Origin: Fragilaria crotonensis
Lineage: Eukaryota > Bacillariophyta > Fragilariophyceae > Fragilariales > Fragilariaceae
Assembly: GCA_022925895.1 (NCBI GenBank)
Contig: JAKSYS010000389.1
Location: 1-58,152, forward strand
Length of the DNA: 58,152 bases
Direction: 5' to 3'
Notes under the pieces: model-generated
What the model was told of the DNA's origin: nothing
The model's input: the letters and a program-made list of their open reading frames with translations, nothing else
The model's database searches: none
Translations under genes and position numbers: made by a program
In this document: positions 45,025-56,074 of the stretch, one piece after another
Layout of the letters: each line of letters starts with the position of its first letter
How positions within the stretch are numbered: position 1 is the stretch's first letter

Positions 45025-48000
45025 TTACGCGATGAACTCAAGTCCCTCGCAAACCAAGTCGTAGGGAGGTGGACTTCTTCCAACGTTTCGGTTGAGGAGT
45101 GCAATATAACATTTACCTGGAGTCAAAGGCCACTGGTTGTTAGGGCCGTATTCATTGTATTCCGGCATAGGATTCTGGAAGACCAGTGTGCCACTCGTTG
45201 GAGCTTCTCCTGGGGGGCAGACATCGTCGTAGCATGTCCACAACCAGGCAACTGGGTGATAATTGTAAGTGGCTTCATCGCTCTTCTTGCATTCGTACTG
45301 TAGGTGAGGTTTTGAAAATATGTGAGAAAACTGTTTCATGGACAAACTCCAGCACAAGGACAGAACTGAACTTACAATGCCGACCCAATCATCATCATTC
45401 GGATCTGGGTTAATGAAACTAACAGTGACCTTTCCGGTATCTTTGCATACACATGTCTCGATGCAATCTAGGAGCGGAGTAGGTCCAGGCGTGGTTTCTG
45501 CGACGGGAGTGCCGATAGGGTCGGTTCACCAACCGGAGCCTCAGTTGGTGGCGGAACTGGCGCCTTGGTTGGTGGCGGAACTGGCGCCTCAGTTGGTGGC
45601 GGAACTGGCGACTCAGTGGGCGGCACAACTGGCGACTCCGTGGTTTCCGTCGTAGGTGGAACAACTGGCGCCTTGGTTGGTGGCGGAACCGGCGATTCGG
45701 TGGGTGGCGGAACCGGCGATTCGGTGGGTGGTAGAACTGGCGACTCGGTGGGTGGCACCACTGGCGACTCCGTGGTTTCCGTGGTGGGTGGCACAACCGG
45801 CGCCTTCGTTGGTGGCGGAACTGGCGATTCGGTGGGTGGCGGAACTGGCGATTCAGTGGGTGGCACAACTGGGGACTCGGTGGTTTCCGTGGTGGGTGGG
45901 ACAACAGGCGCCTTCGTTGGTGGCGGAACTGGCGATTCGGTGGGTGGCGGAACTGGCGATTCGGTGGGTGGCGGAACTGGCGATTCGGTGGGTGGCACAA
46001 CTGGCGACTCGGTGGTTTCCGTGGTGGGTGGGACAACAGGCGTCTTGGTGGGTGCCGGAACCGGAGCCTTGGTGGGTGGGACAACCGGGGACTTGGTGAT
46101 TGGGACAACTGGGGACTCGGTGGTTTCCGTGGTGGGTGGGACAACAGGCGTCTTGGTGGGTGCCGGAACCGGAGCCTTGGTGGGTGGGACAACAGGCGCC
46201 TTGGTGGGTGGGACAACTGGGGACTCGGTGGTTTCAGTGGTGGGTGGGCATGTGCAAACTTTGTAGCAGTATTTGCCGCTTCCTGATTTGCCTTTCTTTC
46301 CCCCCGAGAGCCGACGGTATGAAGAACCGCCGCCACTGCTACCCTTCCCCGTATTGCCGCCGCTGCTACCCTTTCCTCCCTTACCGCCCTTTCCTTCGCC
46401 GCCGCCGCTGCTTCCCTTTCCTCCCTTACCGCCCTTTCCTCCCTTTCCTTCGCCGCCGCCGCTGCTTCCCTTTCCTCCCTTACCGCCCTTTCCTCCCTTT
46501 CCTTCGCCGCCGCCGCTGCTTCCCTTTCCTCCCTTACCGCCCTTTCCTCCCTTACCGCCCTTTCCTTCACTGCCGCCGCTGCCTCCCTTCTTTCCTCCCT
46601 TCTTTCCTCCTTTCTTTCCTTCGCTGCCGCCGCTGCCTCCTTTCTTTCCTCCCTTTCCCTCGCTGCCGCCACTGCTTCCCTTTCCTCCCTTTCCTCCCTT
46701 ACCGCCCTTTCCTTCATTGCCGCCACTGCTTCCCTTTCCTCCCTTACCGCCCTTTCCTTCACCGCCGCCGCCTCCCTTACTTCCCTTTCCTCCTGCATCA
46801 TCGCCCGTGGAGTCGTCGGTTGCGCCGCTGCCCTTTCCTCCCTTCTTGCCACCACTTGCAGGCACGTCATCGGTTGGCACGCACGGAATATTGCAATCAC
46901 CGCAGTCGCCTGTAAGAAAAAAAGTGTTGACAACGTTGAGAAATGGCTGCAAAACGAAATTGCGAGGGGGGTACACTGGGCTGATACTTACATACACCTT
47001 CATAGCATGAACAGTAACAGTCATCACTTCCGGCGGGTGTGTCATCACCAGGAGGAAGAGTGTCATCGGTACCCTTCTTGCCTCCCTTTCCTTTTCCTTT
47101 TCCAGAGGGAACGTCGTCACCAGGAGGAAGAGCGTCGTCGGTACCCTTGCCTCCCTTGCCTCCCTTGCCTCCCTTGCCTCCCTTGCCTCCCTTGCCTCCC
47201 TTTCCTTTTCCTTTTCCGGAGGGAATGTCGTCACCAGGAGGAGTGTCGTCACCAGGAGGAGGAGTGTCGTCGGTACCCTTGCCTCCCTTTCCTTTTCCTT
47301 TTCCGGAGGGAATGTCGTCACCAGGAGGAGTGTCGTCACCAGGAGGAGGAGTGTCGTCGGTACCCTTGCCTCCCTTGCCTCCCTTTCCTTTTCCTTTTCC
47401 GGAGGGAATGTCGTCACCAGGAGGAGTGTCGTCACCAGGAGGAGGAGTGTCGTCGGTACCCTTGCCTCCCTTGCCTCCCTTTCCTTTTCCTTTTCCGGAG
47501 GGAATGTCGTCACCAGGAGGAGGAGTGTCGTCGGTACCCTTGCCTCCCTTGCCTCCCTTTCCTTTTCCCTTTCCGGAGGGAATGTCGTCACCAGGAGGAA
47601 GAGTGTCATCACCAGGAGGAGGAGTGTCATCACCAGGAGGAATTGTGTCATCGCCAATGTAGTCGTCGTCGCATACTTCCACACATGTGCAGTTAGGGTT
47701 TGATTCGTCAGCTCCAGATGAGCTATTCTTGTTGGTCAAGACACGAGGGGCTTGAACTTTCTTCTCAGCCTTGACTTCCTCAAGTTACGGCGGACAACGT
47801 GCTCCTCGAAGAGATTCCTTCGCAATGAATCCGTAGCATGTGCATGAGCTATCATCCGCAGGAGTTTCGGCGCTGTCTACAGGGGAACCCGCTGGTGCAA
47901 TGGAGGCATCAACAGCGATAGGTTGGCACTTGCAAACGTCGCTAATAAGATCAGGGAGGAAACCACACTGATCTTCAGGAATATTTCCGTTTGCTCCGCC

Positions 48001-48165
48001 TAACTCCAACGTACCACAAGCAACTGGTGGTTGGTTATCAAAGGTTTGAATCGCATCAGGTGCGCCGACTTCCATTCCATCTCCACATACAGCGCATGGT
48101 GTCGCTGAGCTAGCAACCGCAACGAGAGCGGCAGCGAGTACAGCTCTGAACATTGCAAACTTCAT
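45025..48165 (-). CDS. Secreted Lys/Gly-repeat and Pro/Thr-repeat protein with C-terminal beta-sandwich-like domain
   Basis: Start at 48165 with a clear signal peptide (MKFAMFRAVLAAALVAVASS). A Cys-containing N-terminal module (CAVCGDGMEVG to CKCQPIAVDAS) is followed by TPPPGDD and SGKGKGKGGKGGKG repeats, a Cys cluster (CYCSCYEGV), a long SSGGGEGKGGKGGKG tract, a second Cys cluster (YCYKVCTCPP), a PTESPVPPP/TTETTESPVVPP stalk, and a C-terminal domain with VSFINPDPNDDDWVGIV, WLWTCYDDVC and NQWPLTPGKCYIALL. That last layout resembles the N-terminal beta-sandwich of plant purple acid phosphatases. GT-AG introns on the minus strand: 46910-46991 and 45298-45375. Frame breaks lie near 47785 (TAA) and 45470. 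KxxK lysine spacing recalls silica-associated diatom proteins. Long plus-strand frames opposite are mirror artefacts. Confidence 0.72.
45530..46260 (-). repeat. Minisatellite encoding the Pro/Thr stalk
   Basis: Units of 24-30 bp encode PPTESPVP, PPTKAPVV and TTETTESPVV in a nested order: blocks of two to three PTESPVPP units alternate with one TTETTESP unit, giving a higher-order period of about 100-130 bp. Such tracts are usually heavily O-glycosylated in wall proteins. Confidence 0.85.
46330..46790 (-). repeat. Minisatellite encoding (E)GKGGKGGKGSSGG units
   Basis: Repeat unit of about 42-60 bp. The number of KGG triplets per block varies (two to four), and two blocks read KKGGKKGG instead. 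Lysines fall at every third residue (KGGKGG), set apart by Ser-Ser-Gly-Gly-Gly-Glu. Confidence 0.85.
47030..47660 (-). repeat. Minisatellite encoding GDDTPPPGDD-IPSGKGKGKGGKGGKGTDD
   Basis: About six copies of a unit of roughly 75-120 bp, each with an acidic part (GDDTPPPGDD) and a basic part (GKGKGKGGKGG). One copy holds six KGG triplets. Alternating negative and positive blocks are the notable feature. Confidence 0.85.
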
Positions 48166-50464
48166 CTTAATAGGATTTGCTGTTGCGGGGTGTTTGAGTA
48201 AGACCCACTTGTTTGAATGCGAAGAGCAAATTTGTGAGTTAGACTGGGATTTGGCTCTTGAGTCAATTTTTTGTCAGTGCGACAGAGTTCTCGCGGAGTC
48301 GATTGCGCCAATTGCTTATCAAGATTGGGTCACTTAAACTGCCTATATAATTTTTTTGCGGGTGCCTTCAAGGGATTCACTGACTTTTTGGCTTGCGTGC
48401 ACGACCCCAACAAACGATTCAGTCGGAAATCATATCCGAATCCGGGATTTCAATTTGACTATGATGAGATTGGTATGCATATAGCTGTACCTGGTACTGC
48501 ATACTAAACCCAGAAGTTGTACTGGAGTTCAACGGTACTTTAGATCCGGTATCAGGTATCATACCTGGTACTCGTACTACTGGTACGTTGGAATACGTCG
48601 TAGAACGGTACTCGGGAGTACTCCAGTACTACAGTACCAGGTATGCAGTCTAAGCGTTTTGTTTCCATTGACGGTACTACCGGTAGTACGAGTAGTACAT
48701 GGTACGCATACAGGTTACATTTATAGGTGACCTGGTACAAGTACTATATAATACCGGTAACTTGTAATCGTATTCCGGAAGTAGGCCCTCGTACGAATGA
48801 ACAACACGATTCACATTCCAAGCCACCGGTACCAGGTAAATGTACCGGTACTCCGGAGCTCCGGAGTACTCGTTACTGTGGAAATGAACTCTGAGCTGCG
48901 GTCGACGGACCTCATTAAGGGCATCATGCATCATGTAGTGTTTGTGGGTTGTGGGTCACTTTCGTCGAGCAGATTCGAATGCTTCCAAGCATGACAGTCG
49001 ACAATATCTATAGTGCTTGGAAGATGGTTCTGGATTTCCCCAGTACATTATGATCTATGGTTAGTCCCGACGACAGCCATGCTATTATGCGTTGACTGTT
49101 AACTCCTTACTAGTATGTTCGGCCAAAGGAACCATGCCTGAAGCAGCGCCAGAGCTTCTTTGAACTGTCAGCTAAGACCTGCAGTGCCTGGTTTGGTTCC
49201 TATTACCTGTTAAGCTAATGAATCCATCGCAAATGCTGATCAGGCACGTCCTGTTTCCATTTGCTATTGGTACCGTAGAAGCAGATACTGGAACAAGCAA
49301 TTTCCTACAGTAGACTTTCTATCGCCCAGAGTCGAGTACCGGAGTACAAGTACAAGTCCATGCTACAAGTACTGTTGCTATGAGACGGCAGATTTGATAG
49401 AGAATAGAGAGAGCACTGTTCACTGTTCACGATGCCAGGGTACAAGGACATTTGCTTGGCACGGCCCTGGGACAAGCGATGCTGTAAAGTGACCAGTCAA
49501 GCATCGCTAGTCATGATTCACATGATATATGTGTAGCACGAACTTTAACTATCAAAACACATTAACTTAAAAGATGATATCATGTGTGAATACCGAACCC
49601 GCGTGGAAAAAACAAGACTTCAAATCGGTGCGCCGTCGGCATTCTTCGTTAAAGAACGCGGCTACAAGACCGGGAGAATTATAACCGTCGGCATGGCACA
49701 TGTTCAAACTATGAAATATCTGCAACATGCAAACGGTCGTGTACAGATTTTTTTATCACGTTTGAAAGTTTGAAAGCCGGCATCGGTGGGTGCCGTACGA
49801 TGTACTCATGGACGTAGTTTTCTGGTCCCCGCCCTCCACCGATAGTTTCCCATCGAACGAAAATAGCCGCCAATACAATCCATGACTTCCACACATTCAT
49901 TCACGAAGCAGGCGGACGTCAACAGCCCTACTATCAGTATTGAAGACTCAAATATATGTGAAACACATCGGTGATACGTGTAACACTGTTGTATCACATT
50001 TCTCTTCAGATGCAATTTCGTCCCTTTGGCACAACGAACGTCGTATCTGTGACAATTCTGTAAACATATATAGCACATACAATAGAGACTTTCTTCGACT
50101 CTTGCGCTACCGTACGTAAGATAGTTAGCAATGGGATTGCTTTCTTGGCAGTACATTGTAGTATTGTAGTACATACATATGCATATCATACGTATCATAC
50201 ATGATGGAAGTCCGAAGTCGGGATTGAGCAGATGTGAACTCGCCTTTCGATCCATCGCCTCCCGAGCTCTCGAGTCCCGGGGTGTGCGGGTTACTTGAGA
50301 CTCCAAGCGACTGTCCCAGTAGAGAGTAGAGTATCAAGTATCAAGGAGTGAGTGAGTCATGACACATGACACATGATTCCCACCTCCGAGAACCTGGGAC
50401 TGCGAGGATGTAACAGAAGCTGGGTGTTTGATGCCTTGTTTAACCAATTGGTCGACTACTTTTT
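48166..50464. other. Divergent intergenic region, GTAC-rich
   Basis: This 2.3-kb region lies between the diverging Lys/Gly-repeat and PQQ-like genes, so both promoters are here. Dense GTAC palindromes (for example TACTACCGGTAGTAC near 48675-48690, and GTACTCCGGAGCTCCGGAGTAC near 48848) fill 48480-48880, with more at 49330-49375 and 50150-50200. Open frames at 49582-49773 (+) and 49806-50306 (-, 166 aa) have no recognisable content. Confidence 0.45.
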
Positions 50465-53059
50465 ATGAAGGCTTGCTGTAGTAGAGACATGGTGGATAAG
50501 AGAAGAGTTCGAGGTATTTTCCTGTTATGGATTCTGTATTTGTTCCTCATTTCGAAAACGCATGCACAATCAAATGATGATAACCTGAATCAAACCCCTG
50601 TTGCACCAACCGATGATGATAGTTCGCCGACTTCTCCAAATGATCCAGTTGCAGCTCCTCTCTTTGCTCCGAATGCTCCCGAGGTGCCGGAGACTCCGGA
50701 GCCCACGCAACAGGAGGAAGATACTCCGGAGCCTACACCACAGGAGGAAGATACGCCAGATCCAACGCCGTTCGAAGAAGAAACACCAGAACCGACACCA
50801 TTTGAGCAGGATACACCAGAACCAACGCCGTTCGAAGAAGAAACACCAGAACCGACACCATTAGAGGAGGATACACCAGAACCAACGCCGTTTTTGGAAG
50901 ATACGCCAGAGCCGACGCCGTTTGCAGAAGATACGCCAGAGCCGACGCCTTTTGCAGAAGATACGTCAGAACCGACACCGTTCGTGGACGATACACCAGA
51001 CCCGACACCGTTCGAGGAAGAGACACTAGAACCGACCTCAAGGGAGGCGGAAACCGACAATCCAACTAGTGAACCCACTCCGTGGCCAACAGACTTACCG
51101 ACTAGAGAGCCGGTGTCGGATCCGGTTCCAAGTCCAGTTGCCGGACCAACAGACTCACCAACAAGTGACCTGTTTACTAGACCTGTCGCTAGTAAAACAT
51201 TCTCACCCACATGGCAATCGGTCTCTAGCCCAGTTGTATTCACAACAGATGGGCCTACGGAGAGACAGCCAGGACTTAGTCCTGGTGGCATTGTAACAGC
51301 TGGACCTAGTGGGCAGCCAGAACGAACGCCAGCCCCAACATCGAATCCGACATCTTCGCCAATCAATGATCAAACACAAGTTCCTTCTGAACTGCCATCA
51401 ACATCGTCGCCGATATTCGACCTTAACATTGATTATGTCGACAGTCCTGAAGAATTATGGGTCGTTTCGCTTAACAACTTCCTTACAACGAACGAGTTGG
51501 ACAAGGGAAATGCTGTCGCAGTCAGTCCAGACGGTGTACTGATATACATAACTCGCAACCGAGGACGTTTGGATGTGCACAGTGCCATTGATGGCTCGTT
51601 TCGATTCACTTTTACCCCTCCTCGCGCGGAACCTGATTATTTCCCACTGGAATGTCATTCAGGGGTCGTGTTCGCCACACTGGAGACTGCCGAGACGACT
51701 GCACTGTACGCCATCATTGATATGCCACCTCGAACCGAAAATTTGACAACATCTATCGTGGTTGAACCAACAAGCCGGATCGTCGCGATTGCACATCCCT
51801 ACAATGAACTGCTGTGGATATCCGAACCGCTGCCAGGGATCATTCAAGGTAATCCGGTGGTGACGAGAGGTGCCTTTCTGGCAGATTCATGTTTGTCACG
51901 CATAATACAAATACCACGTCATCGTCCCACAAAGCGATTGGTCATTTCTCCGTGCTCGATTTGAAAGCCAATGGGAGGGTTATCTTCTCAGAAAGTATTG
52001 CAGATGTTAACGCAAGCAACCTGTATCCGTATGGACCATTGGGAGTTTCATACCAACCAAACCTTACCCGATTTGACTCCTTGTTTTCGAATACGAACGA
52101 TATTGTAGTTTGACTTCCTCAACAGACATGGGCCGTGGGCATCGGGATACGTTCGGGGTTTCAGTTACCAGCAAACGTCACATCGCTTGCTTTTGATGAT
52201 GTGAAGACTGTACAAATCGTTGAGGTTGGTTGGAATGCTGTGGCACGTCCAATTTTCAGCGAAGATGGGCAAGGAATGTTCATCGGTGTTAGTGACAGTG
52301 TTGTCAGGATGGGTAGTCAACTCAACGTTTAACAAAGGTGCCGACTGGAGCACATCTTTCGACTCGAAGCCTCTGACTCTTTACAACGTAAGTTGATCGG
52401 GGTAATTTTTGTGAGTTGATTCGTTTAGCTGACACTTTGCAAACCATACATAGCCATCCAGAACGCCCCGATCGTCGGGCGATCTGACGAACTCCTATTC
52501 ATTAGTGGAGTTAATAGAACTCTTGCAGCGCTTAACACGATGACAGGAGCCTTGGTTTGGGAAGCAACGGCGTCCGCTTTAATTGTCAGCGAGCCCAAGG
52601 TATCGCCTGATAACCGCCGACTGTATTCCATTTCCGAAACTGGAGTTGTGGAATGTCGAGACGTTGAGGATGGGACGCAATATTGGTATTTCGTTTGCAA
52701 CGCTTCGACCGGAGACAGATGCGTACCGAGTGTCCCTGCTGAGTTTGATCTCTCCCGACGGCACGACCCTTTACTACGGCGACATCGTCGGCAATGTTAG
52801 AGCGCTTCAGGTGGAACCCGATTGGCCGATCTTCTCCATTAACGGATTATCCATCGAAGCTCCGTTGCCAACCATGAGTGAGAGTCCAACCGTGGTGGGC
52901 TATACACGCCCCCCGGCCGCACCCGTAGGTCTACCCTCCATCGAACCACTTCGCTCCGCGGCACCGATAACTCCCCCAACATCTGGCAGCTCATCACTTT
53001 CTACAGTCATCATGATTGTCACAGCGGTGCTAGTACTGACTCTGGTAACGCTCCAATAG
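50465..53059 (+). CDS. Secreted / anchored surface protein: PEPTPFEE stalk plus PQQ-like beta-propeller (copy 2)
   Basis: ATGs at 50465 and 50489; signal peptide GIFLLWILYLFLISKTHAQ. About fourteen 11-residue units of the type EEDTPEPTPFE (50680-51040) form an acidic Pro/Thr stalk, followed by looser Pro/Thr/Ser sequence. The propeller begins near 51430: NAVAVSPDGVLIYITRNRGR with LDVHSAIDGSFRF, SVLDLKANGRVIFS, VISEPKVSPDNRRLYSIS-type blades, GALVWEATASAL and LISPDGTTLYYGDIVGNVRAL. It ends in LSTVIMIVTAVLVLTLVTLQ, a membrane tail or GPI signal. An intron with donor GTAAGT starts near 52388 and ends near 52454. Frame breaks lie near 51865, 52110, 52310 and 52700. Same ends and blade type as the gene at 42.8 kb, but with a longer N-terminal stalk. 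Confidence 0.75.
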
Positions 53060-54502
53060 TCAATTTTGATTTCGTATGTCGGGAGGAAGCGGTTTGGCGG
53101 CGAATTCGACCAGACATTGTTATGCTAGGTTGAGACCCATTCAAATGATGGGCGTTTAGAGCTAGGATTTCATCTAGATCTGTAACAAGCATAGTATCGG
53201 AGTTCTCTCCACTATTGTACGAGCAGTAACAAAATCGGGTTCTTCCTGTGCGTTAAAACGACATTATGTTGCATCTGTTACGTCGGTCTCGTTGTGTGGA
53301 GTACTACTATGTACTTAAAAACAGACGAGAATGGCTGCACAACTACCTGGTTTACCAAAAGAACATGTGCAATATGGTACATGTAGTGCATGTCCAAGTA
53401 GGTGTAGGCTCAACTATGATACGACTGGATATGACTGGATACGTCTGGTTATAAGTTATAATAAGGCATGGCCTGCTCCAGTCGTTGTTGGATGAAGGTA
53501 TGTTCTAAGGTCTAACATTGTAGGAGTACCCGGTATCTTAATGCGTGCATTCTCGGTATCTTAAAGCGTGTATTCTGAGTCCCAACTCCTATCATAGATG
53601 TGATTGAAAGAATCGCTTGTTCCTACTCCAGCACACGCAATTACTCGTGCTCGGGTGAAAACCGAGTCTACATGACATGAGATCTGTGACGATCTCTTTA
53701 CGACACACGATCCAAGTTGGCGAGGTTCGCCTCGTATGTCATAGCTCCCGGACGTCCGTCAAGAGCACTGGTTCACGGGGAAGGGTTTTCTTCCATTCGC
53801 ACTGGGCGACATGCGACTGGAAGTCTTCGATATTGGCTTGTACGGAGTACTCCGTATGTCATAGTATTCCTGTGGTCGTGTGGTGCGTCACACGTGGTAC
53901 AAGTTCTATATACTCCAGTTGTCCGTACTGTACCACGTAGCACGAGTACCATGTACTCTGGTACATTGTACAACAACAAGAATGCAACGACGGGCGAACT
54001 AAGAAAACGCGTGACGGTGACGCATTTTGCCGTTAAATTTTAAAGCGGAGCAAAATTTGCATCGTATGCTGCAGTCTATTTTTATACACACTTCAGTACA
54101 TTCATTATGGCCACGGGACTACACACTAATAAAGGCATTGCTCCTCACGACAGATTGTGGGGAGACGAAGGAAACTGAAACGGAATACATAATAGGTAAG
54201 CGGGCGAAACCTATCGTCCACGTTTGAACAGAAACAAATACTACTAGCTAGTAGTATATGTGTATTCAGTCGAGTACAGGTAGGGATCCTTTTGTTTTGG
54301 CACAAGGAGGAAATCGGAGGCAAGCTGTTGAGTCTGTCAAGATCAGCCTCATGTCCGTTGTGTCGTCACTGAACAGCGAGATGCAGCTTTGCTGTCTCTG
54401 CAATGCTGATTTGCGTGCACAATGTGCGAGTGTTTCACTTTGCGAGGATCCAAAAGCGATCATTTAATTCAATTATTCGCCTCTTGCACTCATCCAAATA
54501 CC
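53060..54502. other. Intergenic region, GTAC repeats
   Basis: About 1.4 kb. GTACT/AGTAC repeats cluster at 53300-53320, 53840-53970 and 54240-54260. The plus-strand frame running from 54422 into the next gene may extend it, but the ATG at 54503 starts a more typical protein. Nothing else is recognisable. Confidence 0.4.
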
Positions 54503-55919
54503 ATGATTAACATTGTTCGCCTTCTCTTTGATCCAGCACAACCCAACGCCGAATCGCCTGTCCGGCAACGGCAACAGCAACTCCAAAACGAAACTGAGAA
54601 ACTAGTCTACGAAGAGCAGCCCTTGTTGCCACTGCCGCAAATACTGGAAACCATTCGAACTCGCTTCCTGGTTAACATGAAGAGGAACAGATTCGTAAAT
54701 GGACCTGATGCCGCGGCTGGTTTCAATCCCAAACTGCCGCCTCGCACTGCCGAAGATCTATTTGAAGACATTGAACCTGTCCTAGTGTTGGGCATTGATA
54801 TATCACATTTGCCCCGACGGACGCAGTTTGTAGCGTGTGCAACAGGTGTCTTTGGATTTAGTCTTTTGTACGGATACTTGCAAGAACTCATTTCCGTACA
54901 TATTTGCGATCGACAGCTCGGTCTCTTTCTGGCAGTGGCTCAGTTCACGGGTTACACTTTGTGGTCTTATGTTCTTCGAACCTACGTTTACGAAAAACAA
55001 CAGAAGCAGCTCCTGGCGCTTCCGTTTGGATCGCAGCCGTCCAAGGTTGCGCTTGCGGTTCCGTTTTTCATGTATCTCAGCCTGTCTCTGCTGCGAGCAG
55101 TTGATCTGGCCATGACCAATATGGCGATGCAATACATTAATTATCCCGCCAAGACTCTCATGAAGTCATCCCGCGTTGTCTTCACAATGCTCTTTGGCGT
55201 CCTGATTGCTCGGAAAAGTATCGACTTTGGGATTACCTTGTCGTGGTCATGATGGTGGCGGGCCTGGCAATTTTTATGCATGCTGATGCTAATTCAAGCG
55301 CCGTCTTTCATTCTCTTGGGATCACCATGTTGGTCGTTTCTCTTTGTGCGATGGTGCCATTTCGAATATGAGCGAAACCATCATGACGGACTTTGGAGTC
55401 GGACAAGACGAGTTTATCTTCCGCATGTACACCATTGCCCTCGTTGCCATTACAGTCGCAGCTGCAGCTCAAGGAGATTTGGTCGCGGGTTTTTCGTTTT
55501 GATGGTTCCCGGAACGTACGCTGAAATGGATCTGCCGCTGCATGAGAGAACATGGTCTGTCCTAGGAAAATGGACTGTCATTACACTGTTTTCAACAATG
55601 GGCTTTTTGGATCAAGTTGTTCGGCAGCCATCACGAAGCACTTTGGTGCCCTCACCATGTCGATTACATCGACGGCTCAAAGCGACGACGCTGTTTCTCA
55701 GCTTTGCTCTGTTTGACAATGTATGCACAGTGGAACACGTTGTGGAATTGTGCTTTTATTGTATCGCTCATTGCCAAGTCGTTAGCCAAGAACAAACGCC
55801 CCAAGAAGCACCGCAAAGTCGTACCGTCGACTGGCGGCGTTAATGCGACGGCGAGCGATGTCATGGAGCTGGTAGCGCCACCATTTGTCGCACCACCTCA
55901 GAATCCGTATGTAGTATAG
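54503..55919 (+). CDS. SLC35B-type nucleotide-sugar transporter, probable Golgi PAPS transporter
   Basis: SLC35B2/B3 carriers import PAPS, the sulfate donor, into the Golgi lumen. The ATG at 54503 opens a cytosolic N-terminus, then helix 1 and YGYLQELISVHICDRQ (family 'GYLQE' box). Next are AMTNMAMQYINYPAKTLMKSS (equivalent to 'SLGYLNYPTQVIFK', the main signature) and MLFGVLIARKSIDF. After a frame break near 55235 come DYLVVVMMVAGLAIFMHAD, then GAISNMSETIMTDFGVGQDE, KHFGALTMSITSTARKATTLFL and a Lys-rich C-tail (KNKRPKKHRKV). Further breaks lie near 55345, 55500, 55610 and 55740. The tail may act as an ER/Golgi sorting signal. The sulfated polysaccharides of diatoms fit this role; substrate is inferred from the family only. 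Confidence 0.8.
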
Positions 55920-56074
55920 TTATGACATCTACTTATTTGATTACAGAACTTTCTTGTTGTCCGCATTAAAAGCCTAGTGCCGTAGTGTGGTAACGACAAC
56001 TACAGATTGATCGCAGATCTTTCAGAAGTCTTGCTTCGATTGTCGAAAACTGAATTTTGCCGTAGAAGAATCGA

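Noticed and set aside
45565-47696. Long plus-strand frames (200-270 aa, Gly/Val- and Pro/Phe-rich) opposite the Lys/Gly-repeat gene
   Set aside because: They mirror in-phase minisatellites of the minus-strand gene, which has the signal peptide, Cys clusters and introns.
49806-50306. 166-aa minus-strand frame
   Set aside because: No motif, no signal peptide, and it runs through GTAC palindromes of a spacer; length alone is not enough.
50590-51366. 258-aa minus-strand Gly/Val/Ser-rich frame
   Set aside because: Mirror image of the PEPTPFEE repeats of the plus-strand surface protein.
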